Source: Berghia stephanieae
Lineage: Eukaryota > Mollusca > Gastropoda > Nudibranchia > Aeolidiidae
Direction: 5' to 3'
Length of the DNA stretch: 64,000 nucleotides
NCBI GenBank assembly: GCA_034508935.3
Contig: CM067445.1
Coordinates: 75,520,313 to 75,584,312 of the forward strand
Every line of letters begins with the position of its first letter. Within the stretch, counting starts at the first letter, position 1. Below the pieces are notes generated by a model, which saw only the letters and a program-made list of their open reading frames with translations, did no database searches and had not been told where the DNA came from. Shown here one piece after another: positions 10,931 to 63,363 of the stretch. The position numbers and the translations under genes were made by a program.

Positions 10931-12330
10931 TAATAATAATAATAGTAATAAAAATAATAATAATAATAATAATGATAATACACGTCATTTATATCGCGCA
11001 TTTTCATCACTGTGATGATCAATGTACGTTACAAATAAATATACAAAATTTCCATACATAAAACGTATACCACAATGATATCAATAGCAGCAGTGTACGT
11101 AATATCGTATCAATTTCATGAAAATGTAACGGTAAAAGGTAGTGCTTTAAATAGTATTTAAAACTATCAATAGATTTTGTTTCTCTTATCCTTCTGGGCA
11201 GGTCATTCCACAAAAGGGGCCCAGAGTGGTTAAAGGAACGGCTGCCATAAAATGTATAATTATAATTATTTATAAGAGTAAGTTTGGTTTGTCAGTCGAG
11301 GATCGTAAATTCCTATTTGGTACATATATTTCTAACATGCTTTCAATGTAGTCAGGTAGTTCATCATTTAGGCTTTTAAAACAAAACAGAGCAATCTTAA
11401 AAATATTTTTTTTCCTTGACAGGCAGCTAGTGAAACTCATACAGAATAGACAGGGAGTGTGCCACTCTCTTTTGTCTTGTCACTAATTTAGCTGCACTAT
11501 TCTGTATGACCTGCAGGCGAGAGATTTTATCATGTCTTTGTTTGTTTTTAAGGGTTTTACAGAGCTTGCAACACATTTAGGTCATATCAGGGCCAGTAAA
11601 AAGGAAGAAAATAGGAGAGTAAAAAGTTCTAGAATTACAATTAAAGCAGCTAAGAACAAGCAAAGCAAAGGGGAATTGGTTCAAATAGGGAACAGCCGTA
11701 GATTCCAAGAGCACACTATCAGTGTACTTAGTTTGAGATCACTAAATGTCTCATCCAGTCACAAGCACAGGTTCCCACCAAAAGGAACACACTCAATTGT
11801 TTACGGATCATACATAATGTAAAAGGAAAATTAATACAATTCACAACAGAGAGATGATTTACAAGGGAAAAAATAGCATCTCCCAAAACTCACTATACAT
11901 TTGACTGTTTCCCTCTCAGCCAGGATATCCGGCCAGAGACAGGACAAAACCAAGTAATCTCATTCAAAGACAAAGACAGAAAGCAAGTTGGAAAACAGAT
12001 ATAGGGGGGGGGGGGGGGGGAGAAGACATAGTATGTACCTCCCTGCCCACTATGGGAGCTCAGGAACCTCACCCAGATTTTTTTATCATAAAAGACCAAT
12101 GCAATAGTCTAGACGTGATAAAACAAGAATTAGGACGAGTTTCATTGTTGCAACTTTAGTTAGGAAATCTATAATGGTGGATATTTTAAGATTATTTGTA
12201 CACGAGGTCGTTTCTACTTGCATTTTCATAGAAAAAATCATGTTCCAAGAAGACCCCGAGATCTCTAATGCCTGTTGCAAAAAACAAAACAAAAACATAA
12301 ATAACCTATTTACAGAAAAGTGAAAGGAGC
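10840..12330 (-). mobile_element. LINE 3' end (L2/CR1-like), split by R520
   Basis: Minus-strand pieces read SRLDYCIGLL (around 12120), ISRLQVIQNSAAKLV (around 11500), LNDELPDYIE and LLWNDLPRRIRETKSIDSFK (11150-11215). These are typical of the C-terminal end of L2/CR1/Jockey-type pol proteins, with stops and frame changes. It ends GCGATATAAATGACGTGTATTATC and runs into an (ATT)n tract at 10840-10985, the usual tail of these LINEs. R520 copy 6 interrupts it at about 11534-12076. Confidence 0.75.
11534..12076 (-). mobile_element. R520 copy 6 inside the LINE
   Basis: Full-length. Imperfect flanking repeat GATTTTATCAT / GATTTTTTTATCAT. Contains a G-run at about 12003-12020. Confidence 0.75.
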
Positions 12331-12343
12331 AGGCACTTATGTT

Positions 12344-13351
12344 GTTGTTGTTTCTAAGAGTTTTAAGGCCCAGTGACACATCTAAGTCATTTCAGTGCCA
12401 GTAAAAAGACAGAATATTGGGACAGTCAAAAAAATCTAGAATTATTAAAAGCACACGAGAATAAAGTAAGACAAAGGGGAATGGTTTGTTTTGTTTGTTT
12501 GTTTTTAAGGGTTTTACCGCGCTTGCAACACATTTAGGTTATATCAGCGTCAGTAAAAAGGAAGAAAATGGGATAGTAACAAGTTCTAGAATTACAATTA
12601 AAGCACTCAAGAGAAAGTAAGACAAAGGGGAACTGGGAACAAATAGGGATCAGATGTAGATTCCAAGAGCATACCACCAATGTACTTAGTTTGAGATCAC
12701 CTATAAGTCTTATCCGGACACAAGCACAAAATCCAACAAAGAGGAACACACTTAAATACTTACATTATACATTTAAAATAACACATACAATAATACATAA
12801 CAGAGAGATGATTTACAAGGAAAAAAATATCATCTCCCAAAACAATAACTATGCATTTGACTGTTTCCCTCCCAGCCAGGACTCCGACTTGGGCCAGGAA
12901 AAAAACAAGTAATTTCATTCCAAGACAAAGATAGAAAGCATGTTGGAAAACAGATAGAAGGGGATAGAAGACACAGTATGTACCTCCCTGCCCGCTATGG
13001 GAGGTCAGGATCCCCACCCAGAAAGGGGAATGGTTCAGATTGGGAACATAGATTCCAATGGCAAACTATCAGTGTACTTAGTTTGAGATCACCTAAAAGT
13101 CTCATCCAGACACAAGCATAGGATCCCATCAAGAGGAAAACACATGCCTGATATTCAAAACAAATTTTAAAAATCATTAAAGTGTACACCAGAGAAAACG
13201 AATACAATAATTTGACTGTTTCCCTCTCACCAGGACAAGTAATCTCATTCCAAGACAAAGACAGGAAGCAACTAAAAGTAACAGATAGAGGAGGATAAAA
13301 AACACACCAAGTGATCTCCCGTCCACAATGGGAGGTCAGAAGACCCCACCT
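12344..13351 (-). mobile_element. R520 copy 7, with copy 8 nested in it
   Basis: Older copy (12344-12486 plus 13022-13351) flanked by the exact 13-bp duplication AGGCACTTATGTT (12331-12343 and 13352-13364). It is more diverged than its neighbours. Confidence 0.75.
12487..13021 (-). mobile_element. R520 copy 8, nested
   Basis: Full-length insertion into copy 7. Exact 14-bp duplication AAAGGGGAATGGTT at 12473-12486 and 13022-13035. Confidence 0.85.
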
Positions 13352-13365
13352 AGGCACTTATGTTA

Positions 13366-13832
13366 TGTTTGTTTGTTTTTGAGGGTTTTACGGCGCTTGC
13401 AACACATTAAGGTCATATCAGCGCCAGTAAAAAGGAAGAAAATGGGACAGTAAAAAGTTCTAGAATTACAATTAAAGCACCCAAGAAAAGGTAAGACAAA
13501 GGGGAATTTGTTCAAATAGGAAACAGATGTAGATTCCAAGAGCACACTATCAAAGTACTTAGTTTGAGATCACCTAAAAGTCTCATCCAGACACAAGCAA
13601 AGGCCTCAACTAAGAGAGATACATTCAAATGCTTACAAATTATATAAAATATCATCTCCCAAAACTCTAACCAAACATTTGATTGTTTCCCTCCCAGCCA
13701 AGCCAGTGTATCCGGCCAGGGCCTTGACAAAACCAAGTAATCTCATTCTAAGACAAAGATAGAAAGCATGTTGGAAAACAGATAGAGGGGGATAGAAGAC
13801 ACAGTAAGTGCCTCCCTGCCCACTATGGGAGA
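13366..13832 (-). mobile_element. R520 copy 9
   Basis: Inserted at the right-hand duplication of copy 7: CACTTATGTTA at 13355-13365 and again at 13833-13843. Its sense 5' end is slightly short (ends at the GGGAG block, not CCCAG). Confidence 0.8.
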
Positions 13833-13844
13833 CACTTATGTTAA

Positions 13845-14250
13845 TAACAACAAGAAATGAAAAGAGTAGAGAAGTGCCAGTGAATAAAAACTTGCAATGA
13901 TCAATAATCGAACCAAGGACCCGACTGGATGTGAGAAGGACTTTCTGCAATCAATGCCATTCACCATTTTGAAATTACACTTGCCGACAAGATGTGATTA
14001 ATACTTTTCTACAGTCTGGCTTGGATTTTAAAGCAGTATGTTAATGTTTTTACTGTTTTTGTTATTGGCTGGAGAATGGTTTTGAGCCCAAAACATACAG
14101 AATTCGGTATTTTGTTCTTTTTCAAAGCCATTTAATTTTTGTTTATTACTTTTCACAGCCAGGCTGAAAGTGTTGTAGAAGTTGGATCCTGGGTTCAATT
14201 CGGATTACCGTCAAAGCTTTTATTCTCTATTGTATAATAAAGCAATAAAA
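13845..14250. repeat. Decayed SINE-like pieces
   Basis: On the minus strand near 13900 GGTTCGATTATTGATC, and on plus near 14190 GGGTTCAATTCGG followed by TTTTATTCTCTATTGT, resemble the tRNA-like unit at 8259-8429. A motif related to 4535-4905 lies at 14040-14155. Confidence 0.4.
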
Positions 14251-14896
14251 TAAATGCAGTTAATATTGAGAATAAATGGCACAAGCGACAAACATTGATC
14301 AAAAACTGATATTGTATATTTTAAAAAAGGCCCTACTTCCCTTGTATCATTATTTTAATTGAAAAACAGTAAATGGTATAACATTTCTGCTAGTCTTTCT
14401 GTATTGTAAAAACAAATAATAATGTGAGTTAATTCGAGCAGCAACATTTACATTACCCTGTATTGTAAAAGAAACTTGGGGAAAGAACTTTTAATCCTCT
14501 CCTTACCAACTAAAGGAAAATTGTTAAGATAGAACAAACAGTTTCCTCATTCAGATTTTTTTTGTACATGACAAATATTGAAGAAATATTTTTGTTATAG
14601 TTGTAAGAACTTAATGCTGTGTTGCACAGTTTGTTTTACTGAATAAAATTATGTTTATTATACACTTATTAGAGTTAAGGGTTTAAAATAACAAATTTTA
14701 TGATGGGTGGGTATGAATTGCTGGGAAAATTCCAGAAAATGGTCCGTAATGAGAGAATTAAGGACTACAAATATCTTGTTGGATGACAAGAAAAAAAATA
14801 CTAAAGATACTTGATTCTTCACTTTGTTTTATGATAATAAATGCATGTACCCTAATTAAAAACATCCTTCAGATGAGAGCCGATAATAATAATACT
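14251..14896. other. Interval downstream of GART
   Basis: AT-rich and without recognised genes or repeats. Confidence 0.4.
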
Positions 14897-15136
14897 TTTA
14901 TTGTTTATTTAATCAGCCTTCTCTACATTGCGTTTATAATTTAACATTTTGGACATTGTAATGGGGGGAATTAATGCCACATTGATAAAACACAATAATA
15001 AAAGATAAAGGAAACAATGCACAATGTAATTGTGTTGTTATGAAAGTCAATATGTATGAATCCCTAATTAACGCACACCCCATATTGTTACGTAGCATAG
15101 CCAAGAAGTTCATAATTCATTCATACAATTGGCAAA
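14897..15136 (-). terminator. GART: GART 3' UTR and likely poly(A) signals
   Basis: Downstream of the GART stop on the minus strand, AATAAA occurs twice (14909-14904 and 14902-14897), about 230 nt after the stop. No other ORF is present in between. A short 3' UTR ending here is likely. Confidence 0.55.
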
Positions 15137-56793
<41,657 letters not shown>

Positions 56794-59059
56794 TTTCTCT
56801 CCTTGCTATTAAACAAGTAATTTTTAGTTGAATTACCAGTTTATTTGCAATGAGTGTTAACTTTAAATTAAGAAGCCTGTTGGAAGAAAATAACAGTATT
56901 GATACACATGTAAGTTATTAACAAGAAACACCAGTTCAGTTAACAAAAGATGTAAATTAATGATTAATGACAAATGGTCGTATTTGAGGACTCGGATGGG
57001 ACTTTAATGATTTGAAAAATGGCAGTATTCTTGTTTTTTATAATGTTCTAGTTGGGAGTTTGGGAGGGGGAACTTTTTTTTTATTAAGAAAAAGTCTCCC
57101 ACCTCCTAAACCACCTACTATAACATTCAAAAATAAGTCCTCCCCCCCCCCCCCCCCCCCCCCCAACCCCCTACTAGAACAAGGAACAAGGAGCTTTCGG
57201 AAGGCCTCCCAAAAAATGTAATGTCAGTCTAAGAGACAGTCTAATTCAAGGCTATCTTGAGTTTGAGAGTGATCAATAAGAACAATTCACGAGGAATGAG
57301 TAACGCCAGAATTAAAAAAAAAATGCAAAATACCAATCAAAATAAATATTATAATGCGTGTTCTCGGCGAAAAAAAAAAAAGAAAAGAAGAAAAAGAAAG
57401 AGAAAAGAGTTAGATAGATAAAAGAAACAGTAATTAACTTTGCAAATTATAGTATAATAATAATCAAACGGCACAATCTGAATTCAGTCGGTTCAAACTT
57501 TGAAGTAGTTTAACTTGAGGACATTTTAAAACACTAGCTCACCCCTAACGCCTTACTTCTTACCACTACAAAATAGTGTTGGGTTATTTGATCGCTTTTA
57601 CTCGATCGACGACCGAGCGACAACATGAAACCATGTGCCGTAAGTGCAGTCGGCAAACACGCGTGATAGATGGTAGTGTCGAGCGGAAGTCTCGATGATA
57701 CCTCAAGTCATCGGCCACCAACACTCAAAACTTCCCGAACTCGATGACCAAGGAAAAGTCGGGAATTCCCGAGAAGTAGCACTTCAACTGAGCTTTGGAT
57801 GGCTTTTTTGTATTAAAACTTAAAATACATTAAATAAATTCACTTTGTATAATAATAAAACATTGATACCTATAACCATTTTGATCTATTTACGACGTTT
57901 GTGTTTTGTTAGCTGTTTAAAATATGATATAACGTCAATACCCAATACCAATGACTAGGTATTGAATGAAAGCACCAATGACTAGAGCGATGCTCGAGAC
58001 TTTTTTGAGTCTCGAGACTCAAAAAAGCATCGAGACGCAAAAAAGTCTCGAGCTTCGCTGGAATCATCGCCGACGAGAGAGGGGTGAACAATGCAGATAG
58101 TACACATTGTTAGTAACGCGTGCGTCGCTCGCGCAGTATAGTCTCGAGACTCGGGACTCGGGACTCAATACGAGAAGCATCGACGACCAAGATTCTCGAG
58201 ACGAGAAAAGCATCGAGAACTAAGTGGAGGTCGGGAAGTTCTCAGTCGTCGATGACCTGACTTCTCAAAACCAAAAGCATCGATGACCTTTTGGTGACCC
58301 AGATGCCCTCCCCTAATAGATGGACCGTGCTGTGTTTGTGTTTCAGTGATCCTTGACCTGACCCGCCCCGTGACCCCGGTTGAACTTTAAGAACTAGTTA
58401 AAGGTATTCCTTATATTAGAAAAATAAAGTAAAACATAGCTCAGACACGTTTTTTCAACAGTAACACAAAATCAAATAAAAAGAACGAACGATATCTAAC
58501 TCAGATACATGTTTTAAATTGCTAAGTATGAGAAATATGAAAATAAGCAGACGGTATTTGAATCACTACATAAGATTAGATTACCGGATGCGCTAAACTA
58601 GAAAGACAAACCAGACAAACACAAGATTGAACGTTTTGATATTCCTGTAACTAGCAATTTGACTTTTATTTGGCCAAACAAATTTATAGCATAAACGATC
58701 ATTAAAGGTCTTTTTTTTCTTCATGAAGGTGTAAAATTATACTCATATTAATGCAAATAACTCAAAACTTTTTTGATTTCTTTTTGATTGAATATGTACA
58801 TATTATGATTAAAAAATAAATGTTTGTTACTTTTTAGTTTATATTTGGCAGACTTTCACAATATTATCTGAAAAAAAGACAGTGTAATAAAAATATTGAA
58901 TGTTTGATTACAATTTTACGAACCACGAGCTACGAAGCCATGACGACTTGGAATTTTGAGAATGAGCAACAACAGCTGACTCAACTGAATCTTCCAATTT
59001 GATTGCAATCATGCATAGACTTTGTCGACACATTTGCATAAGTTTGTTTAAATGAATGA
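56794..59059. promoter_or_regulatory. Shared upstream region of GART and LIG3
   Basis: About 2.3 kb separate the divergent start codons, so promoters of both genes must lie here or in GART's 5'-UTR intron. I see no TATA box I would trust. A C-run lies near 57140-57163. A stretch at about 57590-58320, rich in TCGA and CTCGAG, holds a 28-bp perfect palindrome at 58000-58027. The rest (58320-59050) is plain AT-rich sequence. Confidence 0.45.
58000..58027. repeat. 28-bp perfect palindrome
   Basis: CTTTTTTGAGTCT followed by its own reverse complement around a central CTCGAG. Partial repeats of CTCGAGACT and AAAAAGTCTCGAG surround it (57990-58050, 58140-58200). Confidence 0.85.
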
Positions 59060-59311
59060 ATGAATGCTTATTTGCATCACGCCATAAGATTCACTTCGGG
59101 TTGCTGGAGAAAAAGTTTATGCAGCAAACATTTCATAACTTCAGTTTCAGTCATCCACTTACCAAACCACTCATCTCAACTTTTCTTGTTTCAACGGCAT
59201 TCGTCATTACCAATACAACCAGCAACATTTCAGATAAGAAAAGAACGTATAGGTGCATTAGATCAAAAATTAAATACTCAGATCTTAAGTAAACGATCCA
59301 ATCATCTTATG
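59060..59311 (+). promoter_or_regulatory. LIG3: Alternative LIG3 translation starts (mitochondrial and nuclear)
   Basis: ATG at 59060 and ATG at 59309 are in the same frame, 249 nt apart. The first gives a leader with basic and hydroxylated residues and almost no acidic ones until near its end. The second gives the zinc-finger start. In human LIG3 the nuclear form also begins at an internal Met after a leader of similar length (87 residues). ATGs at 59052, 59056 and 59064 are out of frame or would start short overlapping frames. Confidence 0.75.
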
Positions 59312-62043
59312 GCCGACAATAAATATATTGTTGGCTATGCCAAGTTAGGTACATCCAGCTGTAAGAAATGCAAAGAAAAGATAGATAAAGGAGCTTTACG
59401 AATCGGTAAAGTTACAGCGAATCCATTTTCAGACGATGGAGACACCATGAAACAATGGTTTCACCCAAAGTGTATATTTGAGACTTTTATTCGAGCAAGA
59501 GCCACAACAAAAAAGATCGAAGATCCAGATGATGCAGAAGGTTTCGATGAGTTGCGCCAAGAGGATAAAGATGTCATTCGAAAACTCATCGATGGTAAGA
59601 GTAAGATGTTGATTTTTTCACAAATAACTAATTCTATTGTTCAAGTATTAATTGTTTATTCCACTTTTTAGACGTGTTTACTATGTTAGAATAATCTAAA
59701 TCTATTTATTAACGCTTACATTATTTCAAGAGTTAATTATATCTTTTATTGTTACATATTAGATTTTCAAGCCGCAGCCAACAGAAAAGGTGCTACGCCC
59801 AAGAAGACTACACAGTCAAAACTTAACGTTACCCAGAAATCTAAACAAATTGACCAACCTGGACCAAGTAAGTGAAATAAATCTTTTAAAATAAAACCAG
59901 TGACAATAACTGTGTTATTAATTTAATTTTGTGACACTAAATGAAATTTTGACACGATGTGTAATCATGTTTTATAGAACCAACTAAACAGCCATCAAAC
60001 TGCAAAACAATGGAATTTTGGTAATATTGAAGTCTCCATTTTCATGCGCTTGATCACTGGAAATCAGGAAAAGTGCGTTATACCTTGGTCCTGCTAATGA
60101 AGCAGATTTAAATTCTTGTGCAAAGACTGATGACCCAATATCTTTTTTTCGAAGCTCCATGTACATTTGTTTGAAATTATTTACATGAAACGTTTAGTCT
60201 TAAAATATACAAATCCTTAGTGGTCATGCATTCAAGTTTTTCCCCTTTAAATATGTGATATGAAGTATTCTATTTTCTTTGATATTTTACATATGTTTAT
60301 TTGTTTTGTTTTTTCCACACAACTCAAATGCTAGGAGAACTTATCTTATCACTCTTCAGGTACATCTACAAATGCAGACATAAAACGAGATGGTCCGTCA
60401 AAGGCTGCACCAGATGATCCATTTGCAGAAAAAGATAACTCATTCAGACAATTCCGACGGCTTTGTGCAGATATTGCAGAGGAGAGTAGCTACCTTGAAA
60501 AAACAAAGCTTGTCCACAATTATATTACTAAAGGCCACAGTGGAGGTAAATAAAGTTTGGTTTTGATCAAACTACATGAATCAAAACAGAAAAATATTGA
60601 TAAATCATTTTATAGGTTTAGGGAGAAGCACAATTAGGCCTGGCAATAAACTATGTCAAAATAGCTTGAATGGGGAACTTCAAGGTTAAGCAGAAGACAT
60701 TTGTATACTCCAGCTTTTAAATATTGAAGTGAGCCAGTAGCTCAATTGAATTTAAAGTCACAATGAACATAAATCAGAAAAAGTAAATTTGCGAACATTC
60801 AACCACCTAAATGAAAGGGAATTGATTTAAGTCAAATTTAAATGAAAAATTCCACTTTAATATATATATAATAATTTAATATATATGCGTGTGTGCATCT
60901 TATGAAAATGTAGTCATTTGTAGCATATCTTATTGCTTTCTGTATTTATCTGTTCTTGCTTTTTTAGTTTCTAAATATAACAAGCAAATACTAGTATTGG
61001 TTTAACCATGATTTTATAGCATTCCTCTTTGATAATTTTTGGACAGCTTGATCATGATGTGTGTGTTTTGATATTAAAAACCTAAGATGAATTGGATTTC
61101 ATGCATCAGTATTTATTTTGTTCTGTCCATTGAAGCTATTTATTGTAGCTCCTAAGTAATGTGCATGTTTAGTGTTTTTAAGAATTTAGTCATGTATAGT
61201 GGAGTTAAATTTCAAAACCAAGCATTTACCAAGGCCTTTTTTTTTTTTTGGGATGCATACACATTTCTATAGGAAAATTCCACTGTTCAAATGCATTAGA
61301 TTTTTTATCTCTCAATATCAATGTTATACCATGCCATTTGAGATAACAAGAATGGAAATAGTCCATCTACATTCTAAGAAGCAATACCTTTATATCAATA
61401 TATTGTTTTTCGCCTTGAATTTATATGAATATTAGTTGATTCCATTTATATCTTTTTTATCTTACGATTAGATGACTTCAGAGGTGATTTGTATTTACTA
61501 ATGAAGCTCTTATTGCCTGGTGTTGTGAAGACAGTTTACAACCTCAACAATAAACAGTTAGTTAAACTGTTTAGTATGGTAAGTTTCTATCACAATGCAA
61601 AACCTTGAGGTTCAATCGTGAAACACGTCATGGTTTTTATTTCTATTTGTTTACAAAACGTTATCTGTATGTTTCTTTCAGGATAAGATTTTTTTATTTT
61701 ACTGAGACACTTAGATCATTATAAACATCATATGATAAAGACTTAATTTTTTTTTTTTTTTTTTTTTTTGAAGTGGGAGGGGGGGGAATTGTTTTAATTT
61801 TTTGATTTTGTTGTTTTTGTCTAAAATGTTGATGTGATAAATTACAACTACAGCAACATTCTTTTGATTTCTCATCAGACATTTAATGTTTCCATTCCAA
61901 AGCAAGTTTTCTTGTCCAGAAATATGTCAAATAATGTCTTTATATTTCCAATTTTTGGAGTCCCCATTTTTAATATAATATCACTTCGTACTTTTCAGAT
62001 TTTCGGGACCAGTTTGACAAAGATGGTGGAAGACCTTGATAAT
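59060..62043 (+). CDS. LIG3: DNA ligase III, 5' five exons (partial)
   Basis: ATP-dependent DNA ligase of base-excision and single-strand break repair, and the mitochondrial ligase. Exons: 59060-59594, 59763-59867, 60360-60545, 61472-61578, 61999-62043, all in phase; the gene continues beyond the window. The nuclear start is 59309 (MADNKYIVGYAKLGTSSC). It opens the PARP-type zinc finger with CKKC and, further on, WFHPKC as ligands. A lysine-rich linker follows in exon 2. DNSFRQFRRLCADI and LYLLMKLLLPGVVKTVYNLN (exons 3-4) are the start of the DNA-binding domain. From 59060 an 83-residue in-frame extension rich in His, Ser, Arg and Lys precedes it, as expected of a mitochondrial leader. The catalytic core and any BRCT domain lie outside. 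Confidence 0.92.
60546..61471. other. LIG3 intron 3
   Basis: Between exons 3 and 4: AT-rich, with no repeat family recognised. Confidence 0.4.
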
Positions 62044-62282
62044 GTAAGAAGATATATCTTTTGAAAACATTTGAATGCACAAACATTTCATCCTCTAAAT
62101 TCAATTATCACTGAAACAAACTAAAATCTGAATCTGAATGTTACTCAAAGTCCACTCAATTCTGAGTATTTCTATTTGTGAGTGGAGAGAGTTGTTGAAT
62201 GTGGTAGCCATTATGGTATTTATGAAGTGGTTTGATAATCTTTGCTTGAAGGTGTCTAAATTTGTTGTGTTCACGCATAATT

Positions 62283-63363
62283 CAGGCCTGTAAATCTTCC
62301 GTCTATTGTCGGATTTCCGACAGTACGATTTTGCTCTATAAGTGCTAAAAAAAAAAAATAATAGTAAAAATAAAATTCGTAACGTTAAAGAACAGAACCA
62401 TTAAAAAAGAAAATAAAAGACATTTATTTCGTTCCTCGAAAAAATTAGATTTTATTCCGTTTCAAATACCGCCTTAAAAAAAACAAAACAAAAACAACTT
62501 TTTATTTGTTGCATCAAAGACATAACAAAACAAAAGCTATAATATTATCATGCCACCTACACACTCCACTAGCCGTGGATGTATTCACTGCCTGGTTACT
62601 GTGCCACACCCAGCGAGAGAGAGGTCGCGAAGTTTGCGCGAGTCGTCTTCACACACGCACACACATCTAGTTAGTAAATAACGCACACACAGAAGTGTGT
62701 CGAACCGGACCGGAAGGTTTCTCTCTATTTTGCTACCGACACACATGCATATCTCCGGTTCTTATTTCTCAGTCTCTATATTTTATTGGTTCCGTCCCGA
62801 TGTGAGACGGAAAAAAAATAATGCGAAATAATTATTTTTCTTCGAATTATATATTTTTCTTCGAAAGCTCTTGCACCACCTCCTCCTACTCTTTTCTTCT
62901 TCTTCTTCATTGTCGTCGTCTTCTTTCTTCTTCTTCTTCTTCTTCTTCTTCTTCTTTCTTCTTCTCTTCTTCTTCTTCTTTCTTCTTCTTCTTCTTCTTC
63001 TTCTTCTCTTCTTTTCTCTTCTTTTTCTTCTTCTATAAGAATTAATCCAGATAAACGAAAGAATCAGTGTAAACATTTAACACAAACAGGAGCGAAGATA
63101 CACATCCTTCAAAAGGGTAGGAATTGTTCTCTTCCTTTCATTTTACAACTAACTCAGACCTGGGCCCTCAAATAATTGGGATTTTTTTTTTTTGGTACCA
63201 TAAAATAAGGACCTCGTTATAAATAAGTAGGGGAAAGTGACATGATTTGACTAGTCAATTGACGTGTCATGTCTGTGTTGTGTCCATATTTTTGTCCTGT
63301 TGTGTCTATTTTCGCGTGCTCAAAAAGTTCCGACAATTTTTTCACCAACCATTTACAGGCCTG
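62283..63363. mobile_element. hAT-like non-autonomous transposon
   Basis: Inverted ends CAGGCCTGTAAAT, flanked by the 6-bp repeat ATAATT (62277-62282, 63364-63369). Subterminal TTGTCGGA matches between the two ends as well. It interrupts LINE coding sequence, which fixes its borders. No transposase. Contains a (CTT)n tract at 62880-63030. Confidence 0.75.
62880..63032. repeat. (CTT)n microsatellite
   Basis: TTC/CTT tract with interruptions inside the hAT-like element. Confidence 0.95.

Noticed and set aside
1-14896. Search for a host gene in the left 14.9 kb
   Set aside because: All longer frames there coincide with R520 copies, LINE remnants or simple repeats. I found no exon with homology I could name.
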